Source: Ruminococcus flavefaciens | GTDB taxonomy: Bacteria; Bacillota; Clostridia; Oscillospirales; Ruminococcaceae | Length of the DNA: 7,975 nucleotides | Direction: 5' to 3' | Assembly (NCBI GenBank): GCA_002348905.1 | Contig: DEBW01000041.1 | Location: 1 to 7,975 of the forward strand | Part shown: positions 1 through 6,359 of the stretch, one piece after another | Numbering within the stretch: the stretch's first letter is position 1 | Layout: each line of letters opens with the position of its first letter | The notes under the pieces: model-generated | Seen by the model: the letters and a program-made list of their open reading frames with translations, nothing else | What the model was told of the DNA's origin: nothing | Databases searched by the model: none | Translations under genes and position numbers: made by a program

Positions 1-339
1 TTTGTCGGTCTGTACGGCTCTGCATCCTCACTCACCACGCACACAGCCGATGACATTAAGTCCCGCTACACGATCTGGCTGGCGCACTGGGTGGACAAGA
101 CCAATTACAGTGGCGCATACGGTATCTGGCAGCATTTCGAGAAAGGCAGTGTGGACGGCATCAGCGGCAATGTCGATCTCGACATCGGCTACAAGGATTT
201 CCCGACCATCATTAAGGCAAAAGGGCTGAACGGCTACAGCAAGGAGCCGAATCCGCCTGCGCCTGCTGCGGAGGACGGCATCTCGGTCGAGGTCACTGTT
301 AACGGTCAGAAGTACAGCGGAAAACTGAATAAGGCATAA
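1..339 (+). CDS. GH25 family lysozyme (N-acetylmuramidase), C-terminal part only
   Basis: The open frame runs in from the window edge, so only the last 112 residues are seen. Residues about 22-75 read as the end of a GH25 barrel: a WLAHW strand, a GIWQHF strand and a GNVDLDIGY segment, then KDFPTIIKAKGLNGYS. This is the usual close of Clostridia and phage GH25 muramidases, which cut the beta-1,4 MurNAc-GlcNAc bond of peptidoglycan. The catalytic acidic residues lie upstream of the window. A short Pro/Ala linker (residues about 82-90) leads to a roughly 20-residue tail (ISVEVTVNGQKYSGKL) that resembles one small beta unit found at the end of phage lysins. An internal GTG at 91 gives a shorter reading but lies inside the conserved barrel, so it is not the start. 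A terminator follows directly and a recombinase module lies next door, so a phage endolysin is likelier than a housekeeping autolysin. Confidence 0.87.
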   Translation, partial: FVGLYGSASSLTTHTADDIKSRYTIWLAHWVDKTNYSGAYGIWQHFEKGSVDGISGNVDLDIGYKDFPTIIKAKGLNGYSKEPNPPAPAAEDGISVEVTVNGQKYSGKLNKA

Positions 340-343
340 CAGC

Positions 344-386
344 AGCGCTCTCGTGAGATTTGGTTCTCGCGGGAGCGCTTTTTTTT
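344..386 (+). terminator. Rho-independent terminator after the lysozyme gene
   Basis: The left arm AGCGCTCTCGTGAGA (344-358) pairs with TCTCGCGGGAGCGCT (365-379), with only two G-T wobbles. The loop is 6 nt and a run of eight T (379-386) follows. It starts 5 nt after the lysozyme stop codon. Confidence 0.9.
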
Positions 387-642
387 GAAACAAGTCCTTG
401 AAACAGACGGATTTCGCAGTTGTTTCATACCAGTTGTCCCGGAGAAAAATGACGTAAAAGCGGTATGAATCACACCATCATAAGACAAGTATACAACTAT
501 TACTTTATAGTACAAATAAAAGGGATATTTATAATATATTAGACTGCGCATACGCACATATACGCGCGTAAGGGAATTTTTGTCCCACTTGTCTTCGTCA
601 AAACAGGCTCCTGCTTTCCAATGAGAAGTAGGAGGTGTTGAT
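387..642 (+). promoter_or_regulatory. AT-rich leader of the recombinase operon with small palindromes
   Basis: No credible gene lies in these 256 bases. Three symmetric elements are visible: an 8-bp inverted repeat TTCATACC/GGTATGAA (424-431 and 462-469), a perfect palindrome TACGCGCGTA (561-570), and GGGAATTTTTGTCCC (572-586), whose outer arms match the palindromes at 4393 and 5962. A TATAAT (530-535) could be a -10 box, but no good -35 lies at the right distance, so the promoter is not settled. A ribosome site GTAGGAGGTG (about 628-637) precedes the ATG at 643. The region may also hold a recombination site for the downstream recombinases; that is inference. Confidence 0.4.
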
Positions 643-834
643 ATGGAACAGCAGAAAATCGTTGATGAGATCAACTATCACAAGGCACAGGCACTCACGG
701 AACTGCTCTATGCCAGAGGTATGATTACAGTTGTCGAGTATGACAAATTATCGGAATTAAACCGCAAATCTTTCTCTCCACTATACGCGGACTTATTACC
801 GAAAACGCTTGATAAATCATCGGTTCAGAGTTAA
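643..834 (+). CDS. Small SHOCT-like protein at the head of the recombinase operon
   Basis: This is a 63-residue protein with ATG start and a strong AGGAGG site about 8 nt upstream. The middle (residues about 14-35: QALTELLYARGMITVVEY) has the pattern of SHOCT-type short helical domains: two helices, with a Gly-Met-Ile-Thr turn followed by an acidic/aromatic helix. The part NRKSFSPLYADLLP near the C-terminus is, from memory, typical of small proteins found just ahead of serine recombinase clusters in Clostridia. No signal peptide, membrane segment or catalytic motif is seen. It lies 30 nt upstream of the recombinase start, with no terminator between, so co-transcription is likely. The role is unknown; a structural or regulatory partner of the recombinases is only a guess. 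Confidence 0.75.
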   Translation: MEQQKIVDEINYHKAQALTELLYARGMITVVEYDKLSELNRKSFSPLYADLLPKTLDKSSVQS

Positions 835-864
835 TATTGTATACTGACAAAGGAGGGACAACCA

Positions 865-2412
865 TTGAAAATCAAGAAAATCGAAGCACAGCCTGCTGTG
901 GTAAAAAAGCTCCGGGTGGCTGCCTACTGCCGAGTCAGTACTGAGAACGAAGATCAGAAGGAAAGTCTGGAAGCGCAGCGTGAGCATTACGAATCATGGA
1001 TCAGGATGCACGATGACTGGGAATGCGCCGGTATATTCTACGATTTCGGCATCAGTGGCACAAAGGCAGATGTCCGTGAAGGCTTGCAGGCACTGTTATA
1101 CGCCTGCCGTACCGGAAGCGTCGATTATGTGCTGACAAAATCCATCAGCCGCTTTTCCCGAAACACATCCGACTGCCTTTCGCTGGTGCGTGAGCTGCTT
1201 TCCTATAATATCCCGATCTACTTCGAGAAGGAGAACATTGACACCGGGAGCATGGAAAGTGAGCTGATTCTGTCAGTTCTCAGCAGCATGGCACAGAGCG
1301 AATCCGAGTCCATTTCCAAGAATGTGAAGTGGACGGTGAAAAAACGAATGGAAGAAGGTAACTTTGTTTTCGGCTACCTTCCATACGGCTACACAAAGGA
1401 CACAGCCGGAAACATGGTCATTGATCCGGTTGAGAGCGAGATCGTCAAGCTGATTTTTGATCTGGCGCTGAATGGTATGGGGACATACAAGATCGCGCAA
1501 TTGCTCGACAAAAGGAAGGTTCCTACCCGCAAGGGCGGCAAATGGTCAGGCTCAACGGTCAAGGGGATTCTTGTGAACGAGAAGTACTACGGCGCTGCTG
1601 CCTTCCAGAAAACCTACACCGACAGCAACTTCCGACGTCATAACAACCACGGTGAGGTCGATAGCTTCATAGCGGAAGATCACCATGAAGCGATTATCAG
1701 CAAAGAGGTTTTTGACCGGGTGCAGGTCATGATACAGAAGCGCATTGATGAACACGGCATCGTAAAGGATATGGGAAAGTACCATAACAAGTATCCTTTT
1801 TCCGGTATCATCATCTGCGGAGAGTGCGGCGGTAAGTTCAAGCGGCAGACGCAGAGTGGTGGTATTGCATGGGCTTGCTCAACACATCTTTATAATAAAG
1901 ACGTCTGTTCCATGATGTTTATCAAGGATGAAGCGATAAAGGCAGCCTTTGTGACGATGATGAACAAGCTGATATTCGGCTGCAAGCAGGTTCTCGTTCC
2001 ATATTACAATGCACTCAGCCTCGCCGATACGGACGAGAGCCTGCAAGGGATACTGGATCTTAAAAATGAATTGCAGCGCAACAGCGACCGCAAGAACGAC
2101 CTGCGGAAACTGCGTGTCAAGGGCTTCCTTGATGCGGCGATGTACAATCAGGAGCTGAGGCGTGTCGAAATGGAGAACGAGGAAATCTGCGCTAAAATGA
2201 AGTGCATTGACAGAGCCGGAGAGAACGGCGATATCAAGGAAACGAAAAAGCTCCTTCGCTTCGCAGAATCGGCTGAAATGCTCACAGAGTTCAGCGATGA
2301 CCTGTTCACCGAATATGTTGACAGCATCATTGTATATACCAGAACCTGCATCGGCTTCCGGCTGAGATGCGGGCTGACGTTAAAGGAGGAAGTATGTACG
2401 GGTACAAGATAG
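865..2412 (+). CDS. Large serine recombinase (resolvase/integrase family), intact
   Basis: This 515-residue protein starts at TTG; AAGGAGGG (850-857) lies 7 nt upstream and fixes that start. Domains in order: a resolvase-type catalytic domain (residues about 16-160) with YCRVSTE holding the likely nucleophile Ser25 and the SRFSRN motif; a 'Recombinase' DNA-binding domain (about 169-295, from FGYLPYGYTKD); a zinc ribbon with Cys318, Cys321, Cys338 and Cys348; then a charged, probably coiled-coil stretch (about 385-460) and a beta-rich tail. Length and order match large serine integrases such as TnpX, TndX or phage integrases, which join attP and attB through a 5'-phosphoserine intermediate. 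All key residues are present, including Trp227, the position lost in the second recombinase. The gene end overlaps the next start by 19 nt, implying coupled translation. Confidence 0.93.
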   Translation: MKIKKIEAQPAVVKKLRVAAYCRVSTENEDQKESLEAQREHYESWIRMHDDWECAGIFYDFGISGTKADVREGLQALLYACRTGSVDYVLTKSISRFSRNTSDCLSLVRELLSYNIPIYFEKENIDTGSMESELILSVLSSMAQSESESISKNVKWTVKKRMEEGNFVFGYLPYGYTKDTAGNMVIDPVESEIVKLIFDLALNGMGTYKIAQLLDKRKVPTRKGGKWSGSTVKGILVNEKYYGAAAFQKTYTDSNFRRHNNHGEVDSFIAEDHHEAIISKEVFDRVQVMIQKRIDEHGIVKDMGKYHNKYPFSGIIICGECGGKFKRQTQSGGIAWACSTHLYNKDVCSMMFIKDEAIKAAFVTMMNKLIFGCKQVLVPYYNALSLADTDESLQGILDLKNELQRNSDRKNDLRKLRVKGFLDAAMYNQELRRVEMENEEICAKMKCIDRAGENGDIKETKKLLRFAESAEMLTEFSDDLFTEYVDSIIVYTRTCIGFRLRCGLTLKEEVCTGTR

Positions 2413-2786
2413 TGGACGGTAAAGTGATAGTTGACGAGCAGGAAGCGGCAGTTGTTATAAACATCTTCAACGGGTATCTTTCCGGCATGAGCCTGCGGGA
2501 TGCAGCAACCAATGCAGGCAGACCGATGGTTCACAGTATGGTGAAGCGCATCATCAGCAACTTCTGTTATGTCGGCGATGACTTCTATCCTGCGATTGTC
2601 AGCCGCCAGACCTTTGCGAGAGCGAACGCTGAACTGATACGCAGGTCAGAAAAGCACGGCGGCAAGAAGCGTCTGCAACTGCCGCCGGTCTATACGGAGT
2701 TTGAGATTTCAGAGCCGGAGATGCATTTTGACGATCCGATAAAGCAAGCCGAATACATCTACAGTCTGATCGGGGTGAGGAAATGA
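2394..2786 (+). CDS. Catalytic-domain-less recombinase-domain protein
   Basis: This is a 130-residue protein. The ATG at 2394 is chosen because AAGGAGGA (2383-2390) lies 3 nt before it; the frame stays open upstream but has no better start. The protein begins at [10 protein letters not shown], exactly where the DNA-binding domain of the 515-aa recombinase begins (YGYTKD...). It continues through the same landmarks: an [17 protein letters not shown] helix, a region matching the IL.N..Y.G segment ([13 protein letters not shown]), and [15 protein letters not shown], which matches the AIISKEVFDRVQ helix. No resolvase domain, catalytic serine, zinc ribbon or coiled coil is present. It overlaps both neighbours (19 nt upstream, 4 nt ATGA downstream), so it is made together with them. 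It could be an accessory DNA-binding partner, a directionality factor or a competitor; none is shown. Confidence 0.85.
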   Translation: MYGYKIVDGKVIVDEQEAAVVINIFNGYLSGMSLRDAATNAGRPMVHSMVKRIISNFCYVGDDFYPAIVSRQTFARANAELIRRSEKHGGKKRLQLPPVYTEFEISEPEMHFDDPIKQAEYIYSLIGVRK

Positions 2787-3493
2787 ATGTTATAAAAATA
2801 CCTGCTAAGCCGCAGAAGGGCAATAATGCGGCGAAGCAGGAAGTCAAGAAGTTGCGTGTTGCAGCCTATTGCCGTGTCTCCACCGACAACGAGGAACAGG
2901 CTACCAGCTACGAAACACAGATCGAGCATTATACTGAATTTATCAATAAGAATCCGGAATGGGAACTTGTCAAGGTGTATGCCGATGACGGCATCAGCGC
3001 GACCTCGACCAAAGGCAGAGAGCAGTTCAACGCTATGATCGAGGACTGCAAGAAGGGCTTGATCGACATGATCTTCACGAAGTCGATCAGCCGATTTGCC
3101 AGAAATACCGTTGACTGCCTGAACTATATCCGAATGCTCAAGGAGATGAACATTCCGGTATTCTTTGAAAAGGAGTCCATAAACACGATGGACTCAAAGG
3201 GCGAAGTCCTCCTGACCATTATGGCATCGCTGGCGCAGCAGGAATCGGAATCACTCAGCCAGAACGTCAAGATCGGTGTGCAGTACCGCTTCCAGCAGGG
3301 GAAGGTGATGGTCAATGCCCGCCGCTTTCTCGGCTACGACAAGGACGATGAAGGACACCTGATCATCAATCCGGAACAGGCGGAAATCGTCAAGCGTATC
3401 TTCCGGGAGTATCTTGAGGGCGCAAGCTGCAAAAAGATCGCTCAGGGACTGCAGCGCGATGGTATTCCGAATGCTCGCGGAAGCACAAAATGA
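2783..3493 (+). CDS. N-terminal fragment of the broken recombinase (catalytic domain)
   Basis: The ATG overlaps the previous stop as ATGA, with GGTGAGG just upstream, so this half should be translated. The 236 residues hold the complete resolvase catalytic domain with Ser33, and about half of the Recombinase domain (to [10 protein letters not shown]). It lacks the rest of that domain, the zinc ribbon and the coiled coil that large serine recombinases need for att-site recognition and synapsis control. If stable, the product could still dimerise with the intact recombinase or bind DNA weakly; that is inference. Confidence 0.7.
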   Translation: MNVIKIPAKPQKGNNAAKQEVKKLRVAAYCRVSTDNEEQATSYETQIEHYTEFINKNPEWELVKVYADDGISATSTKGREQFNAMIEDCKKGLIDMIFTKSISRFARNTVDCLNYIRMLKEMNIPVFFEKESINTMDSKGEVLLTIMASLAQQESESLSQNVKIGVQYRFQQGKVMVNARRFLGYDKDDEGHLIINPEQAEIVKRIFREYLEGASCKKIAQGLQRDGIPNARGSTK

Positions 3494-3535
3494 CATGATA
3501 ACAGCATACGCCTGATTCTCGGAAATGAGAAGTAC

Positions 3536-4336
3536 ATGGGTGATGCGCTCCTGCAAAAGACCTATACCGTGGACTGCCTCAGTAAAAAGCGGGTAAAGAA
3601 CTCCGGTATCGTGCCGCAATACTATGTCGAGGACGACCACGAAGCTATTATATCGAAAGAGACATTCCTGATGGTGCAGGAAGAAATGGCACGACGAGCG
3701 AGAACGCAGCTCCCGTTCGGCGGAAAGAAGGGCTATAGCGCCAACCACGCATTTTCGCAGATAATCTTCTGCGCTGGCTGCGGAGAGCAGTTCCGCAGAA
3801 TACACTGGAACAACCGTGGCAAGAAGTCGGTCGTCTGGCGCTGCGTCACACGATTGAAGGAGAAGGACAAGTGCCGCGCCAGAACCGTCAGCGAGGAAAC
3901 CTTAAAGGTAGCCTTCCTTGAAGCCCTCAACGAGATGGTCTGCGACAGCGACACCTACCTGAACAGGCTCCGGGAGAACCTTGAAGCTGCGATCAATTCG
4001 GCTAATCCCATGTCGGCGGAAGCCCTCTCAGCAAAAATGGCTGAACTGCAGCGGGAGCTGATCAACCGGACGGAGCGCCGGGAGAACTACGATGACATCA
4101 CCGAGGAAATCCTGCGCCTGCGTGAGCTGCAGGAGCAGAAAGGCATGGACGACGCTACGCAGAAGGAACACACGAAGCGCATAAAGGAACTTCAGAAATT
4201 CATCCAGTCTCAGCCGAGTGAGATCACGGAGTTTGATGAGGCTCTGGTGAAGAAGCTGCTGGAAAAGGTGACCGTCCATGATGATTACTTGGAATTCCGG
4301 TTCAAATCGGGCGTGACGATCAGTATTGAAATGTGA
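3536..4336 (+). CDS. C-terminal fragment of the broken recombinase (zinc ribbon, coiled coil)
   Basis: This is the part of the frame after the TGA that begins at the first downstream ATG (codon 252 of the whole gene, KYMGDALLQKTY). It codes 266 residues: the end of the Recombinase domain (EDDHEAIISKETF), the four-cysteine zinc ribbon, a long charged coiled coil and the final LEFRFKSGVTI strands. The ATG is an internal Met with no ribosome site in front of it, so separate translation is doubtful. It is listed because automatic gene callers would report it as a gene. Confidence 0.4.
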   Translation: MGDALLQKTYTVDCLSKKRVKNSGIVPQYYVEDDHEAIISKETFLMVQEEMARRARTQLPFGGKKGYSANHAFSQIIFCAGCGEQFRRIHWNNRGKKSVVWRCVTRLKEKDKCRARTVSEETLKVAFLEALNEMVCDSDTYLNRLRENLEAAINSANPMSAEALSAKMAELQRELINRTERRENYDDITEEILRLRELQEQKGMDDATQKEHTKRIKELQKFIQSQPSEITEFDEALVKKLLEKVTVHDDYLEFRFKSGVTISIEM

Positions 4337-4350
4337 ATATATAGAGCGAA

Positions 4351-4381
4351 CCCGCATCACAGTTAGTGGTGCGGGGCTTTT
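4351..4381 (+). terminator. Hairpin terminator after the recombinase operon
   Basis: CCCGCATCAC (4351-4360) pairs with GTGGTGCGGG (4366-4375) with one G-T wobble, around a 5-nt loop. The T run is short (CTTTT), so termination may be partial. It lies 14 nt after the recombinase stop codon and separates the recombinase operon from the regulator module. Confidence 0.75.
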
Positions 4382-4392
4382 AATAATCAAAT

Positions 4393-4408
4393 GGGACTAA
4401 TTAGTCCC
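4393..4408. promoter_or_regulatory. Palindromic operator candidate, copy 1
   Basis: GGGACTAATTAGTCCC is a perfect 16-bp palindrome lying 8 bp upstream of the -35 box at 4417. A near copy occurs at 5962-5977 with the same 8-bp gap to its own -35 box. With a T in front of both, 15 of 17 bases agree. The symmetry suits a dimeric helix-turn-helix protein, and the adjacent gene encodes one. Confidence 0.65.
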
Positions 4409-4416
4409 TTGCGCTA

Positions 4417-4446
4417 TTGACTTTTGATTCAGGTTTATGATATCAT
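4417..4446 (+). promoter_or_regulatory. Promoter of the 495-aa regulator gene
   Basis: The -35 box TTGACT (4417-4422) and -10 box TATCAT (4441-4446) are separated by 18 bp; TATGAT at 4436 is a better hexamer but its spacing of 13 bp is too short. The gene's ribosome site GGAGGT is at 4490-4495. A small inverted repeat AGTTC/GAACT (4453-4467) lies just after the expected start of transcription. Confidence 0.55.
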
Positions 4447-4501
4447 GAATACAGTTCGTAGTGAACTTATCTTTCTAGTCAACTAATATGGAGGTAATAT
4501 C

Positions 4502-5989
4502 ATGAATTCAGAGCCGAAAGAGACACATCTCGCCTCTTGTAAAGAACATGATTATTCAGGTAGACCTGAAAAAACCAAAGATGCTTTTTCATGTTATTTT
4601 ACTCGTATGCTTAAAAAGAGGAACGATGCAACGGGACAAGTTGTTACAAAAAAGGATATAGCTAATATGCTTGGTATAACTCCAGAATTGTTTCGCAAAT
4701 ATATAAATTTGGAAAAGCTGATCAAAAAGCGTGACTGCATCATAGCAATATGCGCAATGTTACAAGCGGATACATATGACACTAATGAAGCACTGTATTA
4801 TTTTGATATGAACGAATTGGAAGAATATGATAAACGTGATTACGTTTTGATGGAGATTCTTGATAACCAGTTTTCTCATTTCTTATCAATTGACGAGATA
4901 AATAATAGGTTAAGATCGGAGTATTTCGCTGAGCTAGACATTATCGATCATCGAAGAAAGCGTGACAAGTCTAAAGCCACATATCCTTATACTCTTGTAA
5001 AGAAGAGAGTAGAATACAGGACTGACGATCTTGTATTCGGAGATCCTTACGATTCACTTGATACTGTTTATTATAGATTAGGCAGTGTATATGCTTATAT
5101 GTGGCTTGATGATAATGGGCATCGGGGGTTCAAGTTATGCGCCAACCCTAAAGGAGATTTTTCGTGTACTGATTATCCTATGAAAGGAAAATGGTATCAC
5201 ACGTATAATAGTCTTGAAGAAACAGGTATATTTAGAAATTGCTTTTTGGAACTTCAGCAACTGGCTCTTATTGAACATAGAAAAAAGGCAAAATATCTAA
5301 ATGACACTCGTAACTATCATGAGCGCATTTCCGCCAAAGTCATAAGCAACGAACTTCATGTATTCTATGAAACATATAACTATTCCGTTCCGGAATTAGG
5401 CGAATATTATCTTATGGATTATGTGAATGGGAAATATACATTGTATGTTTCACATCAAAGTGAGTTTATGCGTTTTTATCTTTCAACAGAAGAATACTCT
5501 GAACTCTTCGGGGAGGTTTCTGATAAAACAGAGGAAACATACGAATCGATTGAGCAGATTGAAAAAGTAACTGCGGAATGTAAACCAGAACGAAAATGGA
5601 TTGCAAGATTTAGAGTGAGAGCATTCCATAACGCTCAAGAAAAGATAAATACTCTAATTGATGAACTCAAATTGGGAAAAGCACATATCCGCAACCTCGA
5701 AATGATTTGTGAGAATTCATATGAAGTGTTGACTTATTATAAGGCCACAGATTCTTTTCAATGCAGTTATGATACAGAATCTGGAGACATTGTAGGTGTT
5801 GGCGTCGATAAAGCAGTTTTCACTCTTTCTGATGATAGTCAAGTCGAACTGTCAACAGCCGATTTATTCGCAGCATTTAGGCTAGGCTTAAACAGTATTG
5901 AAGAAATTGGAGCCTTTCTACTTGAACACAAAACACTTGAAATATCAGATTTGTTATGCGTGGGACTTGTTAGTCCCGAAACAAATTGA
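4502..5989 (+). CDS. XRE-like helix-turn-helix protein with large unknown C-terminal region
   Basis: This 495-residue protein starts at ATG with GGAGGT 6 nt upstream. Residues about 49-70 (TKKDIANMLGITPELFRKYI) read as a helix-turn-helix of XRE type. The following KKRDCIIAICAML...DTNEALYYFDMNELEEYDKRDYVL (about 76-116) matches a helical pattern I recall from Clostridia XRE regulators: RD.-I-I, TNEAL, then RD. Residues about 120-495 match no family I can name. They are rich in Tyr and charged residues, with no membrane span, Walker motif or evident catalytic motif, and could be a sensor or effector region. The gene is visibly more A+T-rich than the recombinases, suggesting a separate origin. 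A palindrome and promoter precede it, and the second palindrome overlaps its last codons (GLVSP), so autoregulation is a reasonable inference. Confidence 0.8.
   Translation: MNSEPKETHLASCKEHDYSGRPEKTKDAFSCYFTRMLKKRNDATGQVVTKKDIANMLGITPELFRKYINLEKLIKKRDCIIAICAMLQADTYDTNEALYYFDMNELEEYDKRDYVLMEILDNQFSHFLSIDEINNRLRSEYFAELDIIDHRRKRDKSKATYPYTLVKKRVEYRTDDLVFGDPYDSLDTVYYRLGSVYAYMWLDDNGHRGFKLCANPKGDFSCTDYPMKGKWYHTYNSLEETGIFRNCFLELQQLALIEHRKKAKYLNDTRNYHERISAKVISNELHVFYETYNYSVPELGEYYLMDYVNGKYTLYVSHQSEFMRFYLSTEEYSELFGEVSDKTEETYESIEQIEKVTAECKPERKWIARFRVRAFHNAQEKINTLIDELKLGKAHIRNLEMICENSYEVLTYYKATDSFQCSYDTESGDIVGVGVDKAVFTLSDDSQVELSTADLFAAFRLGLNSIEEIGAFLLEHKTLEISDLLCVGLVSPETN
5962..5977. promoter_or_regulatory. 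Palindromic operator candidate, copy 2
   Basis: GGGACTTGTTAGTCCC has seven paired positions per arm around a central TG. It lies inside the final codons of the 495-aa regulator gene and ends 8 bp before TTGACG at 5986. Arms and position relative to the promoter are the same as for the palindrome at 4393. Its centre falls about 50 bp upstream of the expected transcription start, which allows activation as well as repression. Confidence 0.65.
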
Positions 5990-6014
5990 CGGATCATGGT
6001 AGAGATGATATAAT
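5986..6014 (+). promoter_or_regulatory. Strong sigma-A type promoter for the two small genes
   Basis: TTGACG (5986-5991) and TATAAT (6009-6014) are separated by exactly 17 bp. The -35 box overlaps the TGA stop codon (5987-5989) of the regulator gene, so this operon has its own start point. The ribosome site AAAGGAG (6028-6034) follows. Confidence 0.8.
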
Positions 6015-6044
6015 AAGTTCACAACATAAAGGAGAGTGAGAAAT

Positions 6045-6320
6045 ATGCAGAATTATCCGCTACGGAAACAAATCGAGATCACGCATCATGCAATGCAGCG
6101 GCTTGAAGAACGAGTTGTCAATCATGACGGCTTTAAAAGCTGGCAGCATATGGTCAAAACGGCACGGTATGAAGGAAGGAGTGAAGAAAACATGACCGAT
6201 GCCGAATATGAGTGGTATATGACGCATATCACTCACTTGTATAGTTCTTCGCAAGTACGCATCATGAACGGGTTTGCTTTTCTCTTTATGGGGAACAAGG
6301 GACACGCCGAACACTGGTAA
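6045..6320 (+). CDS. Small protein of unknown function, C-terminus apparently frameshifted
   Basis: This is a 91-residue protein. The ATG at 6045 is chosen because it sits 10 nt after AAAGGAG; a GTG at 6036 is only 1 nt from that site and too close. The N-terminal ITHHAMQRLEER (residues about 11-22) resembles the His...Arg..ER start of DUF4258-like, RelE-fold proteins. The C-terminal VRIMNGFAFLFMGNKGHA looks like the paired strands of the same kind of fold, which usually run on through a GHART-L-V-like strand. Here the frame ends GHAEHW. Adding one base after 6308 would give GHARTLVTVIAVA and a stop at 6338-6340, just before the next ribosome site. A one-base deletion is therefore likely. Family and function are uncertain; the DUF4258-like idea rests on pattern memory. 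Confidence 0.7.
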   Translation: MQNYPLRKQIEITHHAMQRLEERVVNHDGFKSWQHMVKTARYEGRSEENMTDAEYEWYMTHITHLYSSSQVRIMNGFAFLFMGNKGHAEHW

Positions 6321-6359
6321 CAGTAATAGCTGTTGCCTAAATTTGAAGGAGGAGTATCT

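Larger units (their letters stand above)
2783..4336 (+). pseudogene. Second large serine recombinase, interrupted by an in-frame TGA
   Basis: One reading frame runs through the whole span, broken only by TGA at 3491-3493 (codon 237 of 517). Read through, it is a full large serine recombinase: catalytic domain with YCRVST (Ser33) and SRFARN, Recombinase domain, zinc ribbon (Cys330, Cys333, Cys354, Cys364, the same spacing pattern as the upstream paralogue), coiled coil (about 400-475) and a beta-rich end. At the broken codon the upstream paralogue has Trp227 in the equivalent GGKW-SGST context, so the change is most simply TGG to TGA. TGA is a true stop elsewhere in this window (2784, 4334, 5987) and TGG encodes Trp throughout, so a general UGA-Trp code is not supported. 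The gene is probably inactive, unless this is a sequencing error or there is readthrough. Confidence 0.85.

Noticed and set aside
530..535. TATAAT as the -10 box of the recombinase operon
   Set aside because: No acceptable -35 hexamer lies 16-19 bp upstream, so it is noted only inside the leader entry.
306..674. 122-aa - strand open frame over the leader
   Set aside because: It crosses the terminator and the start of the SHOCT-like gene, with low-complexity Ser/Tyr-rich sequence and no sign of coding selection.
3491..3493. UGA read as Trp by a general alternative code
   Set aside because: TGA ends three other frames at plausible positions and Trp is encoded by TGG throughout the window.
6036..6320. 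GTG start at 6036 for the 91-aa gene
   Set aside because: It lies 1 nt after the AAAGGAG site; the ATG at 6045 has proper spacing.
6319..6334. Hairpin AACAG/CTGTT between the two small genes
   Set aside because: Arms are only 5 bp, there is no T run, and the bases become coding if the frameshift is repaired.
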